A DNA stretch of 64,000 nt from Sunxiuqinia sp963677175. Lineage in GTDB: Bacteria > Bacteroidota > Bacteroidia > Bacteroidales > Prolixibacteraceae. The notes beneath the pieces are model-generated. The model made no database searches. It had not been told where the DNA came from and saw nothing but the letters and a program-made list of their open reading frames with translations. Shown in pieces: positions 27,398-37,148 of this stretch (its first letter is position 1; each line of letters opens with the position of its first letter). The position numbers and the translations under genes are program-made. The stretch covers positions 1,060,189 to 1,124,188 of the forward strand of contig CAXXES010000001.1 of the NCBI GenBank assembly GCA_963677175.2, in the 5' to 3' direction.

Positions 27398-30300
27398 ACT
27401 GCAAATATACGAAAAAATATAAACTAGCACTCAGAAGACAATATGTATGCAACTGAATTGCAAACGCTCTGCGGACACAATTGGAAATGTACGGTAAAAT
27501 CGTCGATACCAATTTAATTGGTGGGCTCCATGGGGATACTTCTTTTGTCCTCAAGCCGGACGGCTCATCCTTTTCTTCCGACGGGCCGGGATTTACACTT
27601 CGTTCCAACATTCGATGAAAAGGATGCAATCCCGATGATATCCATTGCCATTAACTTAAGATTTTAAGTTAATGGCAATGGACGCGAGTTCGGGACAAGC
27701 TCTTTGCGAAAAGGGAGGGACGGGCAGCGTGCAATTAAAAGGCATATTGCAACCAAGAACATTGTATTTGCAGGATGAATTGGATGAGCAGGATTATTTG
27801 TGAATGAACGGAATTACCGGGGCGGATCAAATCGCCAAAAAACCAAGGTTGAGCCTTCGTTGATCTACCGTTCATCTATGCATGTGGCTCCATCTACCTG
27901 TTTTTCAAACACAAAGGCGCGAAGACACAAAGGAATTTCCCTGAAAGGGAAAAACAACAATAGCCCCGGGTGGAATGACGAAGGAATGGAACCCGGGGTT
28001 ATGATGCGCCCACCTTCTCCCGGCGCATCCAAAGACGTGGCAAAGAAAATAAACCTGTCATGCGCCGAATAGGGAATATCGTTTTGACCACCAAACGCTT
28101 TCAGGCCTGCCAGACGCTGAAAGGTTACGCTCCACTCAGCGTTTGGCGTCATTCCGGCGCCCGTCAAAAAGGCCGGGCAGGCAGGCCGGTAGCTGCCAGA
28201 AAGCACCAAGGAGGCTATAGCCGGTAAACTTTTCCAAAGTTTCGAACTTTGGAAAAGGCAGCCTAAACCTGCAGGTGAAGTCCAATAAAAATGTAGCAGT
28301 TCTGTGTCTTAGCTGTGTTATAGCTGTGTCATAGCTGTATGCTTTGAAATGTGAATCAAGCGTTGAAGATTGGCCTTGCGGGTTGGGAAAGGCTAAAAAG
28401 TCTGAACTCCCGACACGCCGGGACAAGCTAGGATTTACAGGATGGGTGGATGGATAGGATTATTTGCGAATGAACGAAATTACCGGACCGGAACAAATCG
28501 CAAAAAAACAAAGGTTGATCCGCCGGTGATCTATACTCGGGGGCCAGCAGGTGCGGCGCATGCCAATGTTTTCCCGTTTCAAAGCTGTTGGTGGACGCGC
28601 CTTTCCCATCTACGTATCATGTGACCCCGGGTAATGCTCCCGTTGGTCGCATAACCCGGGGCTACTCACATTTCACCCCGATGGGGTGATGCTCCACTCC
28701 TGCGTTTGGCGTCATTCCGGCGCCCGTCAAAAAGGCCGGGCAGGCCGGCCGGTAGCTGCCAGAAAGCACCAAGGAGGCTATAGCCGGTAAACTTTTCCAA
28801 AGTTTCGAACTTTGGAAAAGGCAGCCTAAACCTGCAGGTGAAGTCCAATAAAAATGTAGCAGTCCTGTGTCTTAGCTGTGTCTTAGCTGTATGCTTTGAA
28901 TGTGAATCAAGCGTTGAAGATTGGCCTTGCGGGTTGGGAAAGGCTAACAGTCTGAACTCCCGACACGCCGGGACAAGCTAGGATTTGCAGGATGGGTTGG
29001 ATGAACAGGATTATTTGCGAATGAAAGGAATTACAGGACATGTTCAAAATCAATTATGCCCAGCAAAAAGATGCCCCATCCTTACCCCATTCGGGGTACA
29101 ATAACAATAGCCCCGGGTGAAATGAAATGGAACCCGGGGTTATGATGCGCCCACCTTCTCCCGGCGCATCCAAAGACGTGGCAAAGAAAATAAACCTGTC
29201 ATGCGCCGGACAGGGAATATCGTTTAGCCACCAAACGCAAAAGTCTGAACCAGGATTTGTAGGATGGTTGGATGGACAGGATTATTTGTGAATGGAAGAA
29301 ATTACCAGGCTGGATCAATTCCCCAAAAACCAAGGGTTGATCCTATACCCATCCTATACTGATCCTATACCGATCCTATACTCATCCTAATACTCAAACT
29401 GCTTTCGACAGATCCGGAGGAGCAGGGGGTAGGCCCTCCGCATTAGGCTTTTAACCAGCTCCACATTTAAATCGATGAACCTCCCCGCTCCCATACAGGT
29501 GAAAATCCGGCGTTAACAAGGACCGGATGGCATATCCAGTCCAGCCGAACGCCTGCTTTGTGGGTATCCAGAAAAGCAGGGGCTTACAGTAAGTTTCAAA
29601 TAGTGTCGTTGCAAACGACTGCCAGCTGACCCCTCGTTTCCGCTAACACTAAGACGAGTCCCTATGTTTGTAATGCGTGCTTCTAAAAAGGAAGCATAAG
29701 CCAAAGAGTATTATTTTTGATTTAGTAATAACCAATAAAACTCAAAGACTTATGCAAACACAAAAGACGGGGCAGGCGGGTCAATAAAACCAAAGTTTGA
29801 TCCGCCGGTGATCTATACTCGGGGGCCAGCAGGTGCGGCGCATGCCAATGTTTTCCCGTTTCAAAGCTGTTGGTGGATGCGCCTTTCCCATCTACGCATC
29901 CTATGACCCCGGGTAATGCTCCCGCTGGTCGCATGACCCAGGGCTACCCACATTTCACCCCGATGGGGTGATGTCCTGCGCCAGCGTTTTGGCGTCATTC
30001 CGGCGCAGGCGGGGAGCTGGCAGAAGGTACCAAAGAGCTCATCGCCGGTAAACTTTTCCAAAGTTTCGAACTTTGGAAAAGGTCAAAAAGTCTGAACCCG
30101 GATTTGCAGGATGGGTTGGATAAACAAGATTATTTGCGGACGAACGGAATTGAACAAAATCATTGGTACCGGATAAAGAGGCTCCCATACTTACCCCATT
30201 CGGGGTACTACTGATCAACAGCAACCGACGGTTATCGGATTTGGTAGATTTCAACAAGCACACTGTATTCTGGAGAACAGAACTAACCCAAACCAGCCCG

Positions 30301-30744
30301 GTGGAGATCGTAAGTTGATATTTCCAAAATATTAGCCCAAAGTCGTCAAGAGATTAAGTTATAATTACGGAAAGATTAACCTAAAGTCGTGAGGAGATTA
30401 AGTTATAATCACGGAAAGATTAACTTAAAGTCGGGAAGAGATTAACCTATAATTTCCGAAAGATTAAGCTGTAATTCTGAAAATTATGGCGATTTACTTC
30501 CGCACTTGTGTAAATATATGCCGGCACGTATGCCTGATTGCCGGGCTTCTTTTGGAAAACTGGAAAGCCAACCCGTTTTTAAAAAAGCAGTGAGCTTATG
30601 CAAGTTCGTGAAGTACGCCGGGCAAATGATTATAGCATGCTTATACACATTGCCGTTGCAAACGGCTACCAGCTTGCCCGTTTCCGCTTCGCTCAAGAAG
30701 GGGGAGTTGGGGTATTTTGCTGTTGTGGCCTAGTTGTTCTTTTT
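27398..30744. repeat. 3.3-kb gene-free block of mosaic repeats
   Basis: Contains repeated modules and no supported gene. REP-like hairpins lie at 28230-28256, 28793-28819 and 30054-30080 (TTTTCCAAAGTT-TCG-loop). CTGTGTCTTAG 11-bp arrays have four units at 28302 and three at 28865. An ATCCTATACYG-type 11-bp array has five units (29340, 29351, 29362, 29373, 29384). A paired CCCGGGGTTATGATGCGCCC block occurs at 27.99 and 29.13 kb, and the CGTCATTCCGGCGC element three times. It reads as accumulated non-coding elements. Confidence 0.8.
30330..30710. repeat. 22-bp array (six units) plus shared downstream module
   Basis: GATTAA starts at 30352, 30374, 30396, 30418, 30440 and 30462, always 22 bp apart. 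It is the same element as 24195 with two more units. The same module (GCACTTGTGTAAATATATGCC, CCTGATTGCC) follows. Confidence 0.9.
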
Positions 30745-30981
30745 TTAGCTGTTTGTCTTTCTAAATTCACTTATAATTGGTTCAGCTTTCCCCAAGTCAA
30801 ATTCTTGAATTAATAAATCAATAGAAGATGGAACTCCACCTGAAAATCCTGCGGAAACTCCTGAATTAAAATCATTCTTAATCATGCTGGAAATTCCAAA
30901 ACTTTCTAATTCATCTTTAAGTAAATTCACTGTCAATTCTGTCCCAGAATAAACACGAATTAAGTTGCTGTTTTCTTTCAT
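30745..30981 (-). CDS. DUF2007-type small protein
   Basis: 78 residues. The N-terminal IRVYSGTELTVNLLKDELESFGI fits DUF2007 (putative signal-transducing protein, a ferredoxin-like fold related to PII-like proteins), and the C-terminus carries the usual LLIQEFDLGKAEPIISEF. Soluble. It lies upstream of an attC-like site at 31053, consistent with a one-gene cassette. Role unknown. Confidence 0.8.
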   Translation of the reverse strand: MKENSNLIRVYSGTELTVNLLKDELESFGISSMIKNDFNSGVSAGFSGGVPSSIDLLIQEFDLGKAEPIISEFRKTNS

Positions 30982-31052
30982 GTTGTCAAGTTATTTTACT
31001 GTTTCATTGTCAAGTTAAACCTGTACAAACTTTCGAAGCGCTGTTTACATTG

Positions 31053-31190
31053 GTTACAACGCCCACATGTATGAAATTGTTGGGGGCTTGCGAGCGACGT
31101 TATTGTCTGCCGTTAATAAACTTGCTACGGGGAGCGGAGTTGACAATACACACATAAACCCCCAATATTTTATACACGATATTGAACTAA
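31053..31190 (-). other. attC-like cassette site
   Basis: The arms TGTATGAAATTGTTGGGGG (31068-31086) and CCCCCAATATTTTATACA (31159-31176) pair with few mismatches. The outer box is TACAACG at 31055. Between them lies a variable insert of about 70 bp. Confidence 0.6.
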
Positions 31191-31273
31191 ATCCGCCTCT
31201 GGCGGACAGCCGGAACCAAAGTTATTGATTATTGGTAAATTGGGGCCATGTTTCACATTTAAATATCAATAGG

Positions 31274-32177
31274 ATGAAAAAAAAGAAATGAACCTACATT
31301 AGTTGAGAAAGCTATCCAAACCATTGATGGGTTTGAGAAAGTGTACAAACTGTTGCATCAGCAGGTTATCCTTCGTGGACAAAGTCGCAGTACCCTGGAA
31401 AATTACATCCGGCGTATTGCACAAATCTCGCTTCATTTTGGGCGTTTGCCCGGGCAGGTTTCAGATGACGAGATTAACGAATACCTTTCTTCGCTGGCCC
31501 TTTCAGCCAAGTCCCCTTCACGCAGTAATTTTAAACATGCCGTTTATGGTTTGCGGTACTATTTCCGGCTGCTTGGCAACAACAAACGGGCCATCTCGCT
31601 GCCCTCGCTGAAAGGGGACACCCGCCTGCCGGTGATCCTGAACCGTTCGGAACTGCGGGAACTGTTCAGTGCGCCAACACTTCTGAAGCACCGAATCGTG
31701 CTCACGCTGATTTATTCTGCCGGGCTGCGGGGCCAGGAACTAATCAACCTGAAACTGTCGGACATCGACTTTGAACGCAAAACCATCCACATCCGGCAAA
31801 GCAAGTACAAGAAGGACCGGATCGTCCCGCTTTCCCGGTACATGGGCCAGGGGTTAAAAAAGTACATCGCAGCGGAAAATCCGCACGTGTGGCTGTTTAA
31901 CGGGAAAGAACCCGATGGCCGTTACAGTGTGCGCGGCCTTTCGTGGGTGATGCGCGAAACGCTGAAAAAGACTTCAATCAAAAAACAGGTCAACCTGCAC
32001 GCGCTGCGGCACACCTACGCCACCCATTTGCTGGAGGAAGGACTGAACATTGTGACCTCGAAAGACCTGTTGGGGCACTCCGAAATCGCCACGACCATGA
32101 TTTACCTGCACCTGGCCCAATGTCCTTGGACTAAGCCGCACAGCCCGCTGGACACCCTGTACGACAAGAAGAAATGA
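31274..32177 (+). CDS. Tyrosine recombinase with A8 frameshift at its start
   Basis: The catalytic set is complete: R in SAGLRGQEL, K in SKYKKDRIVP, HALRHTY, LGHSEIA and Y in MIYLHL. The conserved frame is open from 31278 but has no ATG; a GTG at 31341 would cut the N-terminal DNA-binding domain. An ATG at 31274 followed by eight A residues reaches the right frame if one A is skipped, giving MKKRNEPTLVEKAI. Slippage or an indel is likely. Its stop overlaps the IS91 transposase start (ATGA). It lacks the extra domain typical of integron integrases. Confidence 0.85.
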
Positions 32178-33325
32178 GCCGGACCGGGTTTGAACTGGCG
32201 GGTGCAATCCAAAAGTTTGGCCGGCAGTTTACTGAAAAGTATCGCCCCAACGCTTATCATCAGCGTATACTGCATGCTTTATCGGTTTGCCGGACTTCGG
32301 CTTTGGGCGGCCATAAAGAAGCCTGCGACTGCTGCGGGCAGATCCGTATCAGCTATAACAGTTGCCGCAACCGTCACTGTCCGAAGTGTCAAAGTTCAAA
32401 GCAGGCAGCCTGGGTGGAAGATTTGCTGGAAACGACCCTTCCGGTCAAGCATTACCATATTGTGTTTACCGTTCCGCACCAACTCAACACGATTTGTATG
32501 CAGGATAGCCAATGGTTTTACGGGCGGCTGTTTTCATCGGTGTGGGAAACCCTGCGGCAGTTTGGCTACACACGTTTTGGTGTTGAAACCGGGGCGGTGT
32601 GCGTACTTCACACCTGGGGGCAGAACCTGAGTTTTCACCCGCACATCCATTGCCTTGTTCCCGCAGCCGGAGAAACAGTTTCGGGGGCTATGAAACCCGT
32701 TGGCAGCAACGGGAAGTTTCTTTACCCTGTTAAACAGCTCAGCCTGGTTTTCCGGGCCAAGCTGATGGAGAGCATCGAAAGGGAACTCAAAAAAAAGGGG
32801 CTGTCAGAAAAGTACCGTCCATTGCTTAAAGCCGCATGGAGCAAGCCCTGGTCGGTGCATTGTGAGCCCTCGCTGGGCAAACCGGAACAGGTGATCAAAT
32901 ACCTGGGGCAGTACACGCACCGGGTAGCCATCACCAACCAGCGAATCACCGCAATAAATGACAAGACCGTGACCTTTATGCACAAGGATTATGCAGACCG
33001 GGCCAAACAAAAGCCGGTAACACTCGACGGAGTTGAGTTCTTAAGAAGGTTTTCCCAGCATATTTTGCCGCACCGCTTTGTGAAGATTCGGCGCTATGGT
33101 ATTTACAGCAGTCGGGCCAGGGCACTGCGCAACAAACAAAATCCAAAGATGCAGGTCAGCCTGAAGCCCAAAGAAAGCCCGCAGGAACGGCTTCTCCGGC
33201 TCACCGGATTTGATGTGTACCGGTGCCCGTTCTGCAAACAGGGCACCATGCACCGTATCGAAGAACTGCCGCGGGTACGCTCGCCATCAGACTTTTATGC
33301 CCAGAACACTGCCTGGCACTTGTAA
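32174..33325 (+). CDS. IS91-family transposase (Y1 HUH type)
   Basis: 383 residues. The N-terminal zinc-binding region has CDCCGQ and CRNRHCPKCQ. The HUH motif is HPHIHCLV (about 156-163) and the catalytic Tyr lies in YLGQYTHRVAI (about 249). The length and features fit IS801/IS1294-like IS91 elements that move by rolling circle. It is translationally coupled to a tyrosine recombinase, a pairing seen in other Bacteroidota IS91-like elements. Confidence 0.93.
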   Translation: MSRTGFELAGAIQKFGRQFTEKYRPNAYHQRILHALSVCRTSALGGHKEACDCCGQIRISYNSCRNRHCPKCQSSKQAAWVEDLLETTLPVKHYHIVFTVPHQLNTICMQDSQWFYGRLFSSVWETLRQFGYTRFGVETGAVCVLHTWGQNLSFHPHIHCLVPAAGETVSGAMKPVGSNGKFLYPVKQLSLVFRAKLMESIERELKKKGLSEKYRPLLKAAWSKPWSVHCEPSLGKPEQVIKYLGQYTHRVAITNQRITAINDKTVTFMHKDYADRAKQKPVTLDGVEFLRRFSQHILPHRFVKIRRYGIYSSRARALRNKQNPKMQVSLKPKESPQERLLRLTGFDVYRCPFCKQGTMHRIEELPRVRSPSDFYAQNTAWHL

Positions 33326-33553
33326 GCCTCTGCCATCCCATATTGACCTGCCCTCGTTGGGCGGACGGGGAAGCTATTGCCCAAAACCGGCAATAATGAT
33401 AAAAAAATGCCAACCAATGATCATGAAGCGGAAGAAGTCAACAAAAGCTGTCGTCAATCAGGTAGGATTTGCCCGGGATGAAGCCCACTGAATCTTAAAA
33501 AACTGATCGTGTCCAAGCCCAGGCAAGCATGATAAGTCCATAGAAAAACACCC

Positions 33554-33583
33554 GAGCCCCGGATTGTAGTTCAACCGGGGCTC
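33554..33583. terminator. Perfect 9-bp hairpin at the IS91 downstream end
   Basis: GAGCCCCGG (33554-33562) pairs with CCGGGGCTC (33575-33583) over a 12-nt loop. There is no clear T-run at once after it, so it could be an IS91 end structure and not a terminator. 33326-33673 has no gene. Confidence 0.5.
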
Positions 33584-33673
33584 AAAGCTGGGCACTACGT
33601 GCCGCTTAGAGCCCTATTTATTACAGGCTGGTGTTTTTTTCGTCCTGTGTATTTTAAACCTTTCATATTAATC

Positions 33674-34375
33674 CTAATTGATTTGGCATAAACTTTCTAA
33701 AATCCTTTTATTCCTTCTTTTCATTAAATCTATAGTATGCTCTTTATATTGCTTATACTCGTCAATAGTCTGAGGTAATGGTGGTCTGTTGAAATTGTCA
33801 AATGGCAAAGAAAATTCAACTTGCTCTCGTTGGTCAATAAAGTCTTGTAAATGAAAGAAGTCAACATATCCTTTGAAGTCAACAAACAAGTCAAAAAAGT
33901 CTTTGTAATTTATTAAAGTCTTTGAAAGTGGGCTTTCTTCATTTCTGTAAAAACGTCGAATACATTCCAATGTCAAATCAAATCTGTCGCAAATTATTCT
34001 GCTGACACCTCTGGCTTGATTAATTGTGAAGCCATTCTTTTTATGGGCAGGAAAGATTATATGTCCGCCTATTGTCCGTACTTTATGTTTGAGTTCTTCT
34101 TTTTCCAAGTCAGAAAGCCAACCGTCAAACTTATTACTATATTTTCCGTCAAAATGCGGACACATCCTGTCACTTGACAAATTCATGCATAAGTTATTTT
34201 TTATTAGAAATCTGCCATAACTGTCACATTTAATTTCCAAAGTAAATATTTTTCCATTAGGCAATTCTTTACTCCATAATAACTTGTGGGTTTCATATAA
34301 TTTTTGGCTGTCGGTGTCAGGGTCGCCACACTTACTGTCTTGTCGAAAGTCAAAATCTATATCAATTATTGCCAT
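33674..34375 (-). CDS. DUF6994-like protein
   Basis: 233 residues, soluble. The opening IDIDFDFRQDSKCGDPDTDS and HKLLWSKELPNG, and the RVIC/DRFD-type helix with RRNKRILESL at the end, match my memory of DUF6994 proteins from accessory regions. It forms a one-gene unit with an attC-like palindrome 60 bp upstream. No catalytic motif is evident. Function unknown. Confidence 0.7.
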   Translation of the reverse strand: MAIIDIDFDFRQDSKCGDPDTDSQKLYETHKLLWSKELPNGKIFTLEIKCDSYGRFLIKNNLCMNLSSDRMCPHFDGKYSNKFDGWLSDLEKEELKHKVRTIGGHIIFPAHKKNGFTINQARGVSRIICDRFDLTLECIRRFYRNEESPLSKTLINYKDFFDLFVDFKGYVDFFHLQDFIDQREQVEFSLPFDNFNRPPLPQTIDEYKQYKEHTIDLMKRRNKRILESLCQIN

Positions 34376-34434
34376 ATTTTAAATACTCATTTTCAGTCTT
34401 ACTAATATTTCGTTGTCGTATCGGTCTTTACACT

Positions 34435-34562
34435 TGCCTGTAACGGTGAGTATAAGAATAGTAGCCGACTGCGCTGCACTTTCCTGTCAAATTACAAGAA
34501 AGTTGAAGCGGGCTACAACCCTTGAATTTACTACTATCTCGGCTATTATTTTTATACATTAT
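34435..34562 (-). other. attC-like cassette site
   Basis: Arms GTATAAGAATAGTAGCCGA (34450-34468) and TCGGCTATTATTTTTATAC (34539-34557) match at 17 of 19 positions when folded. The outer box TGTAACGG lies at 34440. An inner short pair, CTTTC/GAAAG, is also visible. Confidence 0.65.
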
Positions 34563-34604
34563 TATCGGATGGCATTCCATTTGTAATCCTTCCTTTTCTT
34601 TTAA

Positions 34605-35327
34605 TTAAAATAGTTTTTTACCGTTTAAAATATTAATTCCAAATTCTTTTGCCATACTATTTTGCTTGAATGGATTGATTTTTTTTATTGTGCCATTATT
34701 TTCAAAAAGTGAACCTGTGTTTTTAAACCAGAAGGTTATTCCTGCTTTTACGCATTGTTCCCTAATATTTAAAATCCAATCGTAATTACATATACGAGCT
34801 TCTCGACTTGTTTCACCGCCAACGGTAATATGTTCAATTCCTTCAAGATAAGGCGATATGTCGATAGCTCCTAAAAGTGGAGCTGCTGCTATGAATCTTC
34901 TTTTTATAGGGTAGGATAGAAACAAAGGTAGTCGATAATCTGCCATTTCTTGATTTTCAATTGTACAACCTATATTCACATTGTCATATCCATCTCCCCA
35001 ATCACTTGGTAAAGAAACATTAAAACGCTCAATGCGCTTAGTTAAAATCAAAAAGTCTAGGTCTGGTCGTTTTTTTATCATTTCCCAAGCTTCTGTCCGC
35101 CATTCATCGGCTTCTTCTATAAAAAAATCGCTTGCGAAACAAGTCGCAACAATCTTTCCGCTTTGAATTTTATCTGTACCTTTTTTTGTCTTAGCTATAG
35201 GCTTATTAAACTCGTTCGTTTTGTGTACATCATTTTGTCCGCAACGTTTTGAGAATGGTCCATAAAAATAGCAGTAAGTGCAACCATCGCTTACTTTATA
35301 ACACCCAGTCCAAGGCTCCCAATTCAT
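34605..35327 (-). CDS. DUF5131 (Gp37/Gp68-like) protein
   Basis: 240 residues. The N-terminal MNWEPWTGCYKVSDGCTYCY carries C9, C16 and C19 (CX6CX2C), the radical-SAM-like cysteine set of the DUF5131/phage Gp37 family. VGGETSREAR and the C-terminal FWFKNTGSL are also family phrases. It probably binds an Fe-S cluster; the reaction is unknown. It starts 1 bp after the VOC gene, and the two form a two-gene cassette bounded by sites at 34435 and 35806. Confidence 0.85.
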   Translation of the reverse strand: MNWEPWTGCYKVSDGCTYCYFYGPFSKRCGQNDVHKTNEFNKPIAKTKKGTDKIQSGKIVATCFASDFFIEEADEWRTEAWEMIKKRPDLDFLILTKRIERFNVSLPSDWGDGYDNVNIGCTIENQEMADYRLPLFLSYPIKRRFIAAAPLLGAIDISPYLEGIEHITVGGETSREARICNYDWILNIREQCVKAGITFWFKNTGSLFENNGTIKKINPFKQNSMAKEFGINILNGKKLF

Positions 35328-35328
35328 A

Positions 35329-35730
35329 TTACTGTGCAGTTAAAGGTGTAAAAAACTCTATGAGATTTTCTTCAGGGTCTCTCAAGTGTACAACTCTCAT
35401 TCCCCAGTCTGGCATATCAGTGGGTTCATTGATAAAGTTTATGCCTTTTTCAAATAATTCTTTATAGGTATCATCTACATTTTCTACTTGAAAAACAGCT
35501 ATTGATTTTTCCCTATAGCCAGTAGGTTGCTCTTTTTCAACATTGCCAACAGCCGAAGCCATAAAATCAGAAACGAAAATAGCAAATCCTTCAATCCCGT
35601 CTGCAACTTTAAATGCTGCATAACAACCGTTTTCATCTCCCCATAGAGGTTCAAATCCAAGTTCTTCTGTATAAAATTTAAAACATTTTTTGTAGTCTTT
35701 GACTAATAATCTTACGTTACTGAATTTCAT
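35329..35730 (-). CDS. VOC (glyoxalase/dioxygenase) superfamily protein
   Basis: 133 residues with the paired beta-alpha-beta-beta-beta repeats of the VOC fold. Typical phrases are KFYTEELGFEPLW and the C-terminal VVHLRDPEENLIEFF, where the final Glu is a usual metal ligand. Members include glyoxalase I, bleomycin-binding proteins and epimerases; the reaction here is open. First gene of a pair with DUF5131. Confidence 0.88.
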   Translation of the reverse strand: MKFSNVRLLVKDYKKCFKFYTEELGFEPLWGDENGCYAAFKVADGIEGFAIFVSDFMASAVGNVEKEQPTGYREKSIAVFQVENVDDTYKELFEKGINFINEPTDMPDWGMRVVHLRDPEENLIEFFTPLTAQ

Positions 35731-35805
35731 AAATATTCCTTTTTATTGATTTTATAATTTTGTTTAGAGTTCACTTTTCACTTCACTATATGAATGATTT
35801 TTTTG

Positions 35806-35945
35806 CTTGCCGATAACGTAGGAAGCTACACGCAGGGTCGGATTTCGGGCGATTTCCTGTCAAACCGAGAAACAGTTTGAGCGGAAAGATGCCCACCGAA
35901 AACCACCGCTGCCGCACTTGACGGGTAGCTGAAGTTGTGCGTTCG
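35806..35945 (-). other. attC-like cassette site
   Basis: Outer box GATAACGTA (35812-35820). AGCTAC (35824-35829) pairs with GTAGCT (35925-35930), and CGGATTTCGGGCG with complementary inner bases. A recurrent TTCCTGTC phrase lies inside, as at 34483 and 38881. Confidence 0.55.
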
Positions 35946-35999
35946 TGCTTCTTTTTCATCACTAAAGTCTGCTGTTTCAAGTTCTCTGTTACTCTCATT

Positions 36000-37148
36000 T
36001 CATTGATATTTTGACAGTTCGTTAAAAGCACTGTCGCTGTCCAGAACAAATGCAACACTTGTCCTTGCTCTTGTGATAGCCACATACAGTTTAGCTATAT
36101 GAAATGCATCTTTTATTTCTTCTTTTATAGCACCTGTTCTTTTGTTTTTTTTTCTAACAACTTTTGTTAGAGTTTTATCTGATAAATATTTCTTAAAACC
36201 ATCCGTCGGGAAAATCAAAACTCTTTCAAATGTTTGACCTTTGGTTGCTCCGAAATTCTTCGCTTCATAGCCCTGTGTATTTGAATTTTTGTCATATCTC
36301 AAAACTATGGGATTATACTTTTGAATGTATTCGCTTACTTGTTCAGTTTTTACAATGAATAATCCATCATGCCCTGTTTGTTCTGTGTTGAAAGAAGTTG
36401 ACTTGCCTAAATTAGGATATAATTTCTCGGCAAAGTCGCAAATTATTTGATTACTTCTATAACAATCGTTTCGCTCTATTATCGAACATAGGCCAACTTT
36501 CTCCCAACTTTGGAAAAGGTTAATAATATTTTTGCCTTTAAATTTCTTGTATTTGGGTGAGCACGTTGTAAAATATGTTGCCTGTCTGCAATCTCCAACA
36601 AAGTGGCAGCTAATTTTTGATTTTAGTAAAAGTTCAATCAAGTCAAAGTCGTAACCAGAAATGTCTTGAACCTCGTCAATAAATAGTTTTGAATAAATTC
36701 CTTCCAAACGGGTAATCACTTTCCCGTTTGATTTTTCATTGCAGATTGTAGCAAATTCAGAAATGTGTTCGTTAATGATGTAGCTTCCTTTAATAAGAAA
36801 ATATTTTTTTGTGTCTTCTTTTCTAATGTATCGTCTTTGAGCATTAAAAGAGAGCAAGTTGTCTGGATAAAAGATAGTTTCAATACGCTTGTCCTGGTAA
36901 ACGAAATTTTGATACGGTCTTACACAATCTTGCAGCAGAAAGGAATACCAACTCTGAATTGTAATATTTGAAGGAATAAAACCAACTCTACGAATAATGT
37001 ATTTGCGAATTTGATTGATGTTTTCAAGCGTGTATGTCAGAATGAGAATATTCTCCCCTTCGCTTGAAAGAGCATCATTCACGATGTATGTTGTCTTTCT
37101 TGAACCTGCAGATGCAATTATTATTTTATTAGAATGATTGTTTGACAT
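36000..37148 (-). CDS. gajB: Gabija-type UvrD-like helicase GajB
   Basis: 382 residues from ATG at 37148, the first start that gives MSNNHSNKIIIASAGSRKTT, a P-loop-containing N-terminus (the open frame extends to 37214). Superfamily-1 signatures follow: LFIDEVQDISGYD (Walker B, about 155-167), TKGQTFERVLIFP and LYVAITRART (motifs V/VI). It overlaps the upstream GajA-type gene by 20 nt, as in Gabija operons, where GajB senses nucleotide or DNA ends and stimulates GajA. Shorter than the best-known GajB (about 490), so some subdomains may be reduced. Confidence 0.85.
   Translation of the reverse strand: MSNNHSNKIIIASAGSRKTTYIVNDALSSEGENILILTYTLENINQIRKYIIRRVGFIPSNITIQSWYSFLLQDCVRPYQNFVYQDKRIETIFYPDNLLSFNAQRRYIRKEDTKKYFLIKGSYIINEHISEFATICNEKSNGKVITRLEGIYSKLFIDEVQDISGYDFDLIELLLKSKISCHFVGDCRQATYFTTCSPKYKKFKGKNIINLFQSWEKVGLCSIIERNDCYRSNQIICDFAEKLYPNLGKSTSFNTEQTGHDGLFIVKTEQVSEYIQKYNPIVLRYDKNSNTQGYEAKNFGATKGQTFERVLIFPTDGFKKYLSDKTLTKVVRKKNKRTGAIKEEIKDAFHIAKLYVAITRARTSVAFVLDSDSAFNELSKYQ

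Noticed and set aside
27865..28209. Open frames in the 27.4-30.7 kb block
   Set aside because: They are built from interspersed repeats that recur elsewhere in different frames, so they are not genes.
31341..32177. Integron integrase for the cassette sites
   Set aside because: It lacks the extra segment typical of IntI, is on the opposite strand and is translationally coupled to an IS91 transposase, so it belongs to that element.
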